Source: Talinum fruticosum
Lineage: Eukaryota; Streptophyta; Magnoliopsida; Caryophyllales; Talinaceae
Length of the DNA: 64,000 nucleotides
Assembly (NCBI GenBank): GCA_021018815.1
Contig: JAITYX010000049.1
Span: forward strand, 3,658,001 to 3,722,000
Reading direction: 5' to 3'
Part shown: in pieces, positions 1 through 11,932 of the stretch
Layout of the letters: each line of letters starts with the position of its first letter
Position numbering within the stretch: position 1 is the first letter of the stretch
The notes under the pieces: model-generated
Database searches by the model: none
Told to the model about the DNA's origin: nothing
The model's input: only the letters and a program-made list of their open reading frames with translations
Position numbers and translations under genes: made by a program

Positions 1-179
1 AATAATATCGTGCGACTTCTCAAAATAATTTCCAAAAATAAAATAATTAATAAAATCGTCATTCAAACTTTACTTAATTCGTTTTAACTTGATTCAATAA
101 AATTCGGAAACCTTAATAAGAGGTTCATCCCTAAATTTCAAAACCATCTTCAAAAACACTCAATCATTCTTTAAAATTT
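1..179. other. AT-rich sequence, unassigned
   Basis: Short AT-rich stretch at the window edge. I see no coding potential or recognisable repeat. It may be the continuation of the inverted copia fragment to its right or another element. Confidence 0.3.
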
Positions 180-1753
180 CTAAAATTCCAACCATTCGTA
201 GGAAAGCTCGGTCCCGGGTGGGTCCCGTTGACTGTGGTTCCTACACATCCCTAGCCTCTTCCGAGGCAAACTCAGTATGTTCCGAGATCTTTCTCCCCTT
301 GGCCTGTTTTTGTCTCTTCTTCTTCGTCTTCTTATTCTTCCGACTCGGAGTCGGAAGAGTAGGAGGACTCCGAGAATGATTCTCTTTCGAGTGGGAGTCC
401 CGAACAGCCTTTCATCTACGCTCTTGAAGATGGCGAATCTGGTCCTGTTGCTACTTGATGATATCTTTAAGCTCATTGACCAGGGCTTGACTCGATCAAT
501 CCGCCTCCGAGCTAAGCTCAAGCCGAGTCAAAATTGGCATGAAGCTTAGAAAGCCGCAACAATTGATGACAACTCTTTGGCAAGAGCAACGAAATTGAGA
601 AGCCAACTTCTGAAGTATGTCTGTAGATGGGTAGGCTTAGAAGAGGATGGTCCATGAGTGAGAAGAGGTTTCTCAAAAATTTTCTAAGTCCGAGGTGGAG
701 GAGGAGGTGGAAGTTCGGAAGAGTGAACCCAAACACTAGATGATATTTCCTGGTATCTTAGTGCAATTAGCTCACCTCTGCCTATACAAACAGACTAGCT
801 CCAGAAATTTGTGTGGATCCATTGAGAGGTCCATTTCGAAGTGAACAAAAACATTAGAAATTAAAGCATCGAATGGAAGAGGGGGATTTTTCTAATCGGA
901 TGGAACAAAAGCTATTTGTTCAAGAATGAAAACAAAGAGGTCAACCTCATACCCTTCAAGAATGTCAAAGAGAACCTTGAGAACCTTACTCGTTGGTGTT
1001 CTCCTTGGAGGGATAGAAAGAGAACACAATTTTCATCGAATAAAGTAGAGAAGTCTAACTTCGAAGTCATCCGAGTCACAAAAAGTTCTTTCTTAACTTA
1101 GGAACATCGTAGGCGTACTTGTCAAAGAAATCATCAGCGATTTCATTGAAGGGAATTGGGTTTGATTTAGGGGAACGAGTGTGAATATAAAAAGTTTATG
1201 AGGCAGAAAGAGGTTAATGCGAATAGTTTTCCCTAGAACGAGAGAAGACAATACGTTGTCTCTCGCAACCATATTTGTGTAGAACTTAGTGATAAGTTCC
1301 GGATAGATGCAGATCACAGAAACACAAGTACTTGAAAGTATCTCGTTTTGAGGATATGCTTGATCCATAAAAGTTTTGTGGATAATAAGAATTTTTCTTC
1401 AATGAAGTAGCTTTGGGCAACAATGAGTTTTTGATCATCGAGAATGATTGCCTTCCTCTTGGAAGGATCCTTTTAGGATATTCAGGCTGAATGGTTCGAG
1501 TTCTAGCCTTTTTGGTGGTTGAACCTCCTTCGGCTGCAGTTCCTCTTTTAGAAAGAGAAAGGGATTGAGAGAGTGAACGAGTAAGAAAAGTGAACGAGTG
1601 AGAAAGAGAGAGAGTTGAGAGTTGAGAGTCCGAACTAGAGCGAGTGTCCGAGTAAAGGATTCCGTATTTGAGAGAAAAGAGAGTAAAGTGAATGAATGAG
1701 GATGGATAAGTTATATTTATAGAACGAAAGCTCTCATAGAACAAAAGCCTTTC
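180..1753 (-). pseudogene. Copia-D: truncated Sirevirus-type extra ORF and its leader
   Basis: Read on the minus strand, this matches the region downstream of RNase H in copia-A and copia-B: a TATA-like box, a CT-rich leader, a basic start (KRG then KKARTR), a conserved middle block (TIRINLFLPHKLF, matching VRINTSLLHRLF in copia-B) and a Glu/Lys-rich acidic 3' part at about 180-540. The initiator ATG seen in the other copies (ATGCCTAAAAG) is degraded to TTCTAAAAG here, and the frame is broken several times. The block ends where a gypsy-type LTR begins at 1754. Its pol and LTRs are not visible. The extra ORF is a retroelement protein of uncertain function, sometimes called env-like in Sireviruses; I see no proven envelope features. 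Confidence 0.6.
1712..1719 (-). promoter_or_regulatory. TATA-like box upstream of copia-D extra ORF
   Basis: On the minus strand this reads TATAAATA and lies about 160 nt upstream of the KRG start of the extra ORF, followed by a CT-rich leader. The same arrangement occurs in copia-A, copia-B and copia-C. Confidence 0.5.
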
Positions 1754-1777
1754 TGTAACACCTCCTCCTACTACTAC

Positions 1778-1824
<47 letters not shown>

Positions 1825-2979
1825 TAGTACTTCCTTATAGCATATTTATATAATTAAGAAGACATATCAAATGAACAAAAAGAGGAATCAAAGATCATGT
1901 TTATTTACCGACTTACCGAAATATATTAGACAAAATTTATAGTTTGTGCAATTGTGATGAGTATTAAAATCCCAAACCCTAGAGTTTCCACCTTACTTTA
2001 ATCACCATGTTAATATGATTAAATTTGCTTGCTCCTTTATATTCCTAAACGGAAGAAAATCATAACTTCTCTTGCCTCCACCATCTATAAATAGTTCCGG
2101 CATCTAGGCTTATGAATCCAATTATCACTAAGATTACAAATACAATATCTTTTCTAACCCCTTTATTTTTTATTCCATGCAATCGTAGTAATAGTGACGA
2201 CACTATTGTTGTATGTTTGTCAACATGTCTTATCCAAAGTTATTTAAACTTCATGGATTCCAAGACTGGTTTTCGTTCAACCTTTAAATTGAGAAAATCA
2301 GCTTATACAATTTTTAAGTATTTTACTCACTAATATTGGAGATTCAATTTTCAAATTATCAAGGTACATTAGATGTTAATTCTTTCAAATTCAACTTTAT
2401 TTATCGTAAATGATCGTTTCATTATTTTAAATTTAATTTTTAATCTCATGTATCCCAGTTAGCATTATCGTTATCGTTATGTTGATCACCTAGGGGCTTC
2501 CACCACCTAATCCCAACATACGCATGTGTTATCGTCTTACCTTATCGTTTATCTCCCTTTTAGGAACATATGGGTCTCATAGCTTGTTATTTGGGAAATC
2601 TTGAGATTTAAAATGTTAAATCGTTACTCCTTCTTATCCCATTTATATAATAAAGATTTTTTTAATTGTTTTATCATGGTTTGTTCTTGTGTACTCGTGA
2701 TTCTCGTTCTCACTTTTTAAATCATTTTTTGTTTTCAAGTTGATTACTTATTGGGGACCTTTCGTCAATTGGGATCAATCACTTAGAAAATACTATCATA
2801 GAGTGATCAAGTTTGTCATTGATGGACATATATTCGTAATAATTTAGTTCGCGTTATTTCGATAGTTTGAAAATAATTTAATTTTTAAATAAAGCTATTA
2901 CTCATAAACTATAGGTAATAAAATTATTTATTTTATTATTAATTTCTTGGCCTTGCATATCTCTAAATTATGTAGCGTG
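1754..2979 (+). repeat. Gypsy-type LTR 1, upstream part
   Basis: Begins TGTAACACC, followed by a TAA-repeat tract and then LTR sequence matching 16964-18190 and 57555-58440. It stops at the copia-A insertion point; the remaining bases lie at 15468-15551. The five bases 2975-2979 (GCGTG) form the target duplication with 15463-15467 (GCCTG, one mismatch). Confidence 0.75.
1777..1823 (+). repeat. (TAA)n microsatellite
   Basis: About 15 TAA units near the 5' end of the gypsy-type LTR. The same tract, shorter and mixed with ATT, sits at the same LTR position at 16980-17020 and 57570-57608, so it belongs to the element. Confidence 0.95.
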
Positions 2980-4505
2980 TGAAGACTCGGACTCTACATA
3001 TACATCATTCCGAGTTCCATCAAGGAATCAAGTATAAGACTTCATCTCTTATAAGGTTTTGATTACAAGTCATTCTAAGTGTCTTAGAAACTTTTTTAAG
3101 TGATATAGAATCTTTTTTAGTGTTACGTAAATCATTGCATATGTTCTCACTTGATTCTCGATCGACTCGTAAAGCATACGCTGTTCGCACACGGTTCCGA
3201 GTCACTCGGACAACACCCGAGATATATTGCATGTTCAAACATCTGCTCTAATGTGCACAAACTCAAGTCGACTTCATGATCTAAGTTTAATTTAATTATT
3301 GTGTTAATTCATCTTTCTAAGTCGAGCATGCTTGTTTTGAACACTCGGTAGTCTAGATCAAGTCTCTCCACTCTGTTGTTCTTTATCCGACTTGCTTGAC
3401 TTCTAGATCGACTCGGTTGGAATTTGAGTATAATGGATATTAAACTTAAAAAATTCCACTCTTTTAGGACTCGGATAATTACGTACTTAATTATCTTAAT
3501 TAAATTATTATCTCGTGTCTAATCTTGGACCAAAGTATTTTATACTTTGAGAACCAAATTGATTTACTTTTGTAGGTTATTCAAAAGTGATTATCCTATT
3601 TTTGAATTACAAAAGTAACCGACTTCAAGATATCAAATCACCAAACAAACAAGGCTTTTCCTACTTCGACCTAGGCCCGGACATCGTGTCGGGGTTGTCC
3701 GTTTTCAAACCGAAAATCTGCAACACTAAGCTCAACGATGGTTTCCACCCTACTTTTCGGACACCAGCAGTGGATTGGGACTTCCAAAGGAGTCAAGAGT
3801 CGTTGTCCAATGTTCACACCTCAACGGATATTTTCGAGTGACTCGGAAAGACCATCGCAACGGTCACAAAGGACTTTCGGTCAAAAGACAGTCACAACAG
3901 CTAGTCCGCTTGGTTATCTATAACTAGAAGCCAACTCTCAAGACTTAAAAATTTTTGAACCAACTATCAATACACGTACTTCAAGCAAAAGTCATTGTAT
4001 TCATACTCAATCTTCTATTACAACTCCCACTTTGTACTTAACATCTTTCCGAGTTGTAAGCTCTTGTAATAAGTTACAAACACTTATTCTTACTTTCGAG
4101 TAAGGTCCCTTGACTGAGCTGTAAGGGTTAACTCACCGCAGTTGTCCCTAATTGTAAAGGTTATATCGGTTAGGAAGTACTAGATCGGATAAGGGAATTT
4201 CGAGTCTAGGAAAATCTTGTAAGGAATGTTGTAAGGGATCAATTCTGGTTGAGTCTTTCTACTATATTTTATGGATTCAAAATAGTGGATTTGACTTGGT
4301 GCTTGGATTAACACCGACCGTGGTTTTCCGCCCAGGAGGGTTTCCGGGTAACTTTCCGAGTTAGTACTTTTCTAAGTTCAATCTAGACTCGGACTCTCCT
4401 CGAAGTCAAATATAGTTTTATTCTTCCATTACTCGGTTTAAATTTCCCCATCACCCTATTCACCCCCCACTAGGGTGACTTAGCCTCTCCAAGAGCAAAC
4501 CTTCA
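2980..4505 (+). repeat. Copia-A 5' LTR
   Basis: 1526 bp, begins TGAAGACTCGG and ends AGCAAACCTTCA immediately before the primer-binding site. Colinear with 13934-15462 over its length. A TATA-like box (TATAACTA, 3919-3926) is the mutated counterpart of TATAAATA in the 3' LTR at 14874-14881, so it marks the U3/R promoter region. Confidence 0.85.
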
Positions 4506-4506
4506 A

Positions 4507-4519
4507 TTGGTATCGAGCC
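4507..4519 (+). other. Copia-A primer-binding site (tRNA-Met type)
   Basis: TTGGTATCGAGCC begins one base after the LTR. The plant initiator tRNA-Met site is TGGTATCAGAGC, so this copy and the copia-B site have CG where CAG is expected. Copia-C keeps the full length as TGGTATTAGAGCC. Confidence 0.75.
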
Positions 4520-4565
4520 TAGCCTTTCGTAAAGGATATAACCATCCAAAGGTTTAAAGATCAAA

Positions 4566-7500
4566 AGCCTCGTAACAATGGAGAGTTCGATGAAGGAATA
4601 TCTTCCAGCAGACCACCAAAGTTCAAAGGATCTAACTTCGTGCACCTGGAAGAAGCTCATAGAATGTTTCCTGTTGGATCACGATGAAGATGTCCGGAAC
4701 ATCATCCAAGTGGGGAACTACATTCCAATGATGATGGAAGAAACAAGACTCGTGCCCAAAACAAAGTTCGAGTACACCGCCGATGAAGTAGAGAAGTTTA
4801 GAAAGAACTTCAAGGCGATGAACATTCCGATGTGCGCCATCAGCTCGGAAGAATACAACCGAGTGTCGGCCTGTGACACGGCCAAAGAAGTGTGGGACAC
4901 ACTTGTCAACACTTATGAAGGCATAAGTCAAGTTGGACAAGAGAAGATAAGCCAATATCTTCATAAATACGAGCTGTTTAAGATAGAGTTAGAAGAGAAC
5001 ATCACACGAGATGTTCATCCGCTTCACCGAGGTTACTAACAATCTCAAATCTCTCGGGTAGAAAGATTTCCCATGAGGAAATGTGCGGAAAGATACTCGA
5101 AGTCTACCCAAGAGAAGATGGGGTCCCAAGGTGAAAGCCATTGAAGAGGCTCGGAACCTATCCTTATTGAAGCCGGACGAACTCATTAGAAAGCTACTCA
5201 CCCATGAGATCCCCTGGAAGAGGAGGATGCAGAGGTTAGCACTAAAAAGAACATTGCACTAAAGGCCTTAGAAAACAGTGAAGCAAATCTGAGTTCCTCC
5301 GACTTAGAAGAGGATCCCATGGCACTTATCGCGAGAGGCTTCAAAAGAATGATAAAGCACAAGAGATGGGATAAGAAGCCAAGAGAAGAGTTCTATAAGA
5401 AAGACAAGAAGGATAGAAAAGGTAAACATTCTTCCCCTTTAAACTTATCTTTAACTAAGAACTCGGCTATTTTGAATATGGCAGACAAGGAACACATAGT
5501 CAAAGACTGTCCCGTAAGGAAGAGAGACAGAAAGAAGAAAAAGGCTATGATGGCCACTTGGAGTAATGAAGACTCATCGGAAGATGATGAGGACTCGGAT
5601 GATTCAAAATGTTTAATGGCACTCTCGGACTTAGAAGCCCAATCGTAGTCGGACTCGGATCACTCGAGACAAGTGGGAAACAAATCCTCGGGAGGTAATT
5701 GAATACTTCCTCAAATTCTCCAGAGTTCATTTAGCCAAATATATTTTTACTTTGGAAGAAAAGTCCAATTCGATTCTTCTCAATTTAAAGAACAACTTGA
5801 GTCTGTTACTTCGAAAGCATCTCTTTGAAAAATGAATTGGAAAAACTAAGACTTACTATAACGAGAACTCAAGACTAGTGCTCAATCTAATGAGACCGAA
5901 TCCGAGTTACTCGAAGAGAAAATGAGCATCCGAAGCAAGAGCTCAACAAGTCTCAAGAGCTTATTTTAAAATTTACTCAAGGTTAGAAAAACCTTGATAT
6001 GCTCTTAGGGTCTCAATGTGTCTTATTCAGAAAGGAAGGACTTGGTTTTAACAAATAGGACGAATCCAATTCCTACTTAGAACTTTTCAAAAGGATTCCG
6101 TAACCGTGAAGTTCGGGAAGGCTGAGCATGGTCCCATTCATAAGAATGAAAGGAGGACTGAGCCCGGAGCAACTTACAGGAGAAAACCTTCACCACCGGT
6201 TTATAAAAGAAAAGCTTTTCAAAAGAAAGAGACATAGACTCGGTTCTCTAAAAGAAAGACTCATAATCGGACCAAACCCAAAGTTATTCAAATCTGGGTT
6301 CCCAAGAATCTACTTCCTCAGAAAGGATCACGGTAAAGGGAGTTACTGGGTTCGTTAGAGGAAGGAAGAAAGGTAAGTTTGTTTCGACTTGCAGGTGCCT
6401 CGTAAAAGAACAAAAGGGCATTGGTACTGGACAGTGGATGCTCACGTCACATGTCGGGAAATCCAAGACTCTTTTCCGAGTTAGAAGATTACAAGGGAGG
6501 AAAAGTCACGTTTAGGGATGACAGCAAAGGCAAGATAATTGGGATAGGCAAGATTAGAAGAGGAAGCAATCTGGTCGGCCTGGTATTTGTTGTCAAAGGG
6601 TTAAAATACAATCTGCTCAAGCATATCTCAACTGTGTGATAAAGGTCAAGAGGTAAGATTCACCCGGACCAATTGTTATATCTCCGATGTTGCTACCAAG
6701 GAGATCAATCTCTCAGGTAAGAGATCAGGTAACACCTATACTATTCCTTTTTCGACCCGAGTCGAATTTATCTTGCTTAAAAGCATCTCTTCATGATGAC
6801 TCATGGACATGGCCTTGTAGATTAAGTCATGTTAGCATGCACACCATTAAGAAACTTGCATCTCATGGTTGACTCGGAGGATTGTCTAATTGTGCATTTA
6901 AAAAGATAAAATCGTGAAGCATGCACAAAAGGGAAACAAGTTAGATCATCCTTCAAATCTCTGAAAACTCTTTCCACATCCAAGGTACTTGAAATGTTGC
7001 ATATGGATTTATGTGGTGAAATCCCTGTCAAGAGTCTCGGAGGTGAATCATATGTGCTTGTTATTGTTGATCACTACTCACGATTTACCCGGGTGTATTT
7101 TTCTTAAGCACAAAAATGAAGCATTCAAAGAGTTCAGCAAGCTCTACAGGAAAATCCAAGTTGAGTCTCAGAATCGGATTCAGAGAATTCAAACTAACCT
7201 TGCAAGGGAGTTTGACTACTCGGAATTTGCAGTGTTCTCGTGGCAAGAATAACATCTCTCACAACTTCTCTACACCAAGAACTCCTCAACAAAATGGAGT
7301 GATGGAGTGGAAAAACCGAACACTTCAAGAAATAGCTAGGACAATGATGATTGAACATAATCTACCCTACTATTTCTGGGCTGAGGCAATCAACATAGTA
7401 AACTACACGTTGAACAGATGCCTCATCGGACCCATCCTGAAGAAAACTCCATACGAGCTCTACAAAGGGAAGAAACCCAACATTTCATACTTCAAACCCT

Positions 7501-9556
7501 TTGGGTGTCGAGTGCTTCGTTCACAACAATGGTAAAGATCACCTGACCAAGTTTGATGCTCGATCGGATGAAGGTATTTTTCTTGGTTACTCATCTCATA
7601 GCAAAGCATATCGTATTTTCAATAAAAGAACTAACAAAGTGGAAAAAAGCATCCATGTTGTGTTTGATGAGATTAAACAGGAGAAACCAAGTGTGTCAAC
7701 ATTCTCGGACACTGAAGCTCAACAAAGATGATGATCTTGATGAAAATGAGCTCATCAAGAATCAAATCAAAGTCATTTAGAACGAAGTGACTCGTAACAA
7801 CATGACTCGGAATAAGACAACTCAAGAGCTAGCTCAGAATGTTGAAGGTCAATCAGATGAACAAGCTCACTCAGAATAGACTTCTAAAGATTAACCCATT
7901 CAACCTACAGATCTGGTGAACCAGAGAATAGGTAGAGCATTCGAGTATGCTTTTAGCCACCCACTAGAAAACATCTTATCCGATATCAACAGTGGGGTAA
8001 GAACTAGTTCCTCTCTAAAAAATCTATGTGCATTCATTGCATTCATTTCATTAACTGAACCCGTAAATGCACTAGAAGCCCTTAATGAACCTGAATGGGT
8101 AGAGGCCATGCAAGAGAAGCTCAATCAATTCGAAAGAAACCAAGTCCGGACTCGACCAAACGACCCTCCGACCACCCAGTCATAGGAACCAAATGGGTTT
8201 TCAAGAACAAACTGGATGAGGGTGGGTTGGTAGTCAGAAATAAGGCTAGACTTGTGACTCAAGGTTACAATCAAGAAGAAGGGATTCATTGTGGGGAAAC
8301 CTTTGCACCTGTTGCCGAATTGAAGCTATTAGAATCTTATTGGCATTTGCATCTAGCATGAATATCAAATTGTATCAAATGGATGTTAAATGTGCTTTTC
8401 TCCATGGTTTCATTGAAGAGGAAGTCTATGTTGAGCAGCCCCTGGATTTGAAAAATCAGAATTTCCAAATCATATTTTCAAATTGCAAAAAGTTCTCTAT
8501 GGTCTTAAACAAGCTCTCGAGCTTGGTATGAAAGACTGAGGAATTTCTTGGTTAAAAATGATTTTAGAAGAGTTTAGATTGACAAGACTCTGTTTATAAA
8601 AACCAAAGGGAAAGACTTTCTTATTGCTCGGATCTATGTTGATGACATAATTTTTGGAGATAGTAATGAAATTACGTGTCGAGAGTTTTTGAGTTAATGA
8701 GACATGAATTTCAAATGAGTATGATGGGAGAACTCAATTTCTTCCTTGGTCTACAAATCAAGCGAGACAAATATGGCATCTATGCCCATCAATCAAAGTA
8801 TACCAAGGAGCTGCTAAAGAAGTACAAACTTAAAGATGCAAAACATGCAACGAACACCTATGAGCAAGCGAGCATAAAATTAGACTCGGACGAGAAAGGT
8901 AAAGCGAGTAGATCGAAACTCTACCGAGGTATGATTGGATCTTTGCTATATCTTACTTCTAGTAGGCTAGACATAATGTTTAGTGTCTATCTCGTGTGCA
9001 AGATTTCAAGCTAATCCAAACGAGTCACATTTCACTACGGTGAAAAGAATATTCACATATCTTGTAGAGACTCGGAATTTAGGTCTATGGTACTCTAGAG
9101 ACTCAGAATTGACTCTCACTGGATACTCGGATGCCGACTATACTGGATATAAAGTTGACAAAAAGAGCACCTTAAGAGCCTGCCGGTTTCGGGTCAATCC
9201 TTGATATCTTGGCACTCAAAGAAGCAAAACTCAGTAGCTCTATCAACTACCGAAGCTGAGTATATTGTAGCTGGAGCATGTCTGTGCTCGGATTTTATGA
9301 ATAAAGCAACACTTGAGAGATCTTCCAATCAAGTGTGATAATCAAAGTGCAATCAGCATCACCAAGAATCTAGTTCAAGCACTCAAAGACTAAACATATT
9401 GAGGTCGGTATCATTTTCTGAGAGATCATTCTGAAAAGGGTGATATTGAACTTGAATTCATTCCTACCAATCTTCAATTAGCTGATATCTTTACTAAGCC
9501 ACTTAGTAAGGATCGGTTTTCCTTTATTAGGAATGAGCTTGGCATGATTAATGCAC
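4566..9556 (+). pseudogene. Copia-A gag-pol polyprotein, degenerate
   Basis: A Sirevirus-type polyprotein broken by many frameshifts and stops. Visible in order: UBN2-type gag (AMNIPMCAISSEEYNRV, KEVWDTLVNTYEG) at 4578-5036; a basic region with a ruined CCHC knuckle where only the second half (HIVKDC) survives near 5490-5510; aspartic protease DSGCSRHMSG at 6430; the integrase zinc-finger region near 6810-6960; an integrase core (VDHYSRF near 7067, then RTLQEIARTMMIEHNLPYYF at 7318); RT from about 8180 with MDVKCAFLHGF and YVDD at 8635-8646; and RNase H to about 9555, ending GMINA. The gag ATG seen in copia-B is lost here. The product would package and copy the element RNA in virus-like particles; this copy cannot. 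Confidence 0.85.
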
Positions 9557-9956
9557 AATTATGTGCTTTCCTCGGTGAAATTACTTTGCATGATTATGTG
9601 TTGTGTGCTTTCTTTCTTTAATAAGAATTAGTTCAGTTGAACCAGTGATACTAAGCTCCGAGTTATTAGTTGTTTGCGGTTTCGAGTCACTTAGAAACTT
9701 CACTGAGTAAGACTTAGATTTTGAGAAAAATGGACATCAAACTTCGAAATCATCTCTAAATGAGTGGAGAATTTCAGAAATTTCTTTTAAAATCTCTCTT
9801 TTTCTCTCTCTCTCTCTCGTGCGTCGATCGGACAACTAGCGATTGAGAGACAATCGCTGGAATTCTAACCGTTGGAGAGCGGAACGGTCACACCGGTCCG
9901 AGGTGACTCGTTGAAGAGCCGAGTCAAAACGACTCATCGAAGGATATTTATTTCTC

Positions 9957-9963
9957 TATAAAT
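9957..9963 (+). promoter_or_regulatory. Internal TATA-like box before copia-A extra ORF
   Basis: TATAAAT lies 280 nt upstream of the extra ORF start, inside the spacer after RNase H. It is followed by CT-rich tracts up to the ATG, including a pure CT run near 10205-10225, like a plant 5' UTR. The position is conserved in the other three copia copies, which suggests an internal promoter rather than chance. Confidence 0.5.
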
Positions 9964-10236
9964 GGCGTCTATTTTCCTTCATTTCGTTACTTTACTCTCT
10001 ACTTACTTTCACTCTCTCATTTACTTCAACTCGAGCAAGCTCTCTGCGATCAAAGAAACTCTCTTCGCTCTCAAGCTAAGTGAAGGTCATCTCAAGTAAG
10101 CTCTGTCACTCTCAGCTCTCTCTTTCTACTCTTTCATTTTCTTTTTCTGCTCACTTTCGCAGAGCTATCTCTATCTCTCTCCTTCTCTTTCACAAAAGTT
10201 CATCTCTCTCTCTCTCTCTCTCTTTCCACATCAAAC

Positions 10237-11887
10237 ATGCCGAAAAGAGGTTCCCACCCTAATTTTCTTGGTTCCGCCACCAAGAAACCCCATACCAAAA
10301 GCCAAGAAGGCCCCTCCAATCCTTCAAAACCTCTTGTCACCCAACATCTAACGTTGGATGACAAATTCTTCTTGACCACAAAGTTTTTGTGGTTGGCCCA
10401 CATAAAATTGACGGGGTCTACAATTTACTCTGTTTCGGTGACTTCATTTACCCGAACTCGTTTCGAGTTCTATTCAAATCTTTCTAGCTCGAGGGTATCC
10501 TCACCTCAAGAGTTCAAAACATAACCATTTGCATCAACACATCTCTTCTCCACCAACTCTTTAAAGTCTCTTCTCTTTTCCTCAACAGCAACCCCATACC
10601 TTTCAACGAGGTTGCTCGATGAATTCTTCGAAAAGTACGCTAAAGAATTCCCTGGGTCATGCAAAAACATCTCCGAGACCCAACTCAAATCGAAGCTCGC
10701 CTTCTTTGTTTTCTGCTGATGATGACTTTATTCTCACAAAGCACTCCAACAAGGAGAACCCTAGATCCAAGCATCTCAAAGCTTTGTACGACATCCTCGA
10801 GGGCTACGAAGTAGACCTCTTTCTTGCTATAGTCGAGCAAATGGCAGCTGTGCTCGCTCGGACTCAAACTAAGAAGAACACCCCACTTCCTTTCGGGGCT
10901 CTTCTTACCCTCATCTTCAAACAATTCAAAGTTCCTCTTCCCTCAAATCTTAACACGGTTTACGAGGCTGCCATTGTCATTAGCAAAAAGGAACTCCTTG
11001 GGTATGGATACCAGGAGACCTAACCGGGTATCCGGGTCCATAGCTCAAAGCCGAGGCCTTCTTCTTCGCCTCAAACTCGGACTCAACCTACTCTCTCTCT
11101 GCCTCCTCCACCTGGTGGTGCCTCCACTTCATCTGTTTCTCAAGTTCTTTCTTCGCTTTGTCCACTCGCCATCATGGACAAGCTGTCCTTGGTGTCAATT
11201 GAATTTAAGGAGACCCTCCGGTCATTCAAGACTGTCCTTTAGTCTATGACCATCAACCGAGAAAACTAATTAATCCCAAATCCGAGAGCAGCAGGATATG
11301 CTTCTTGAGCTTAAAGCTCTCGTCAAGGAGCAAAAGGAAATGATTGAACTTCTTCAAGAGAGACGCTCCAATGCGGCTCAGGATCCGATCGACTCGGATA
11401 TATCTAAAGAATCCTCGAGTCCGGCCAAGTCTCCCTCTGCGGGGAAGATGAAGAAGCGAGAAGAAGAAGAAGAAGAAGAAGAAGTAGAAGCACAAGCAGA
11501 GCCTGCGGCTAAGGCAGCTCCATCTAAGGAGAAAGAAGACGGGGAAAAGGAAGCGGAAACCGCAGCAGAAGCAACCGAGGGCCAAGGTGCTCCGGAACCT
11601 CAACCGGAAGTGATAAGCTCGGACAGTGAGTCCGAGTGGGTCGAAGACCCCGGTGACCATGGTTAGTCGGCAGCCGGTCAGCCTGAGCAAACCCCTCCAT
11701 CAATTGAGTTCTAGGAGGATGAGCCTCCGGACAACCTAGTTCCGAGTCGGCCACTCGGAGCCGAGCCCATTCCGGAGATCCCGGTGCTGCCCCGCCTCGT
11801 TCGTCTACATCTTCAAGATCCTATCAACGAAGGCGCATGCACGTCCACCATCCTCAACTCAGACTGCTCGCCTCTCCTCCATCTTAA
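10237..11887 (+). pseudogene. Copia-A extra 3' ORF (env-like/transposon-protein-like), frameshifted
   Basis: Starts MPKRGSHP with a basic KKPHTKS run. It continues with LDDKFFLTTKFLWL and other blocks shared with copia-B, then DEFFEKYAKEFP-like, GYEVDLFLAIVEQMAA, LPFGALLTLIFKQFKVPLP and KKELLGYG blocks. After a frame change comes a Leu/Glu-rich helix (MLLELKALVKEQKEMIELL, 11298) and a long acidic Glu/Ala tract (about 11455-11665), ending at STSSRSYQRRR and a stop at 11885-11887. The middle blocks recall the plant 'putative plant transposon protein' domain family, from memory of its LPFG-type motif; this is unverified. Position after RNase H matches the env-like ORF of Sireviruses. At least two frameshifts inactivate it. 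Confidence 0.65.
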
Positions 11888-11932
11888 ATTTTTTTGTTGT
11901 TTAAAATTTGTTTTGTCCGGACATACAAATCT

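Noticed and set aside
11253..11690. 145-codon minus-strand frame
   Set aside because: Antisense shadow of the GAA/GAG-rich acidic tract of the copia-A extra ORF; its poly-Phe run is the complement of the poly-Glu codons.
10237..11887. Host gene captured by copia-A
   Set aside because: The same ORF occurs at the same place in four independent copies of the family, so it is a family component and not a single capture.
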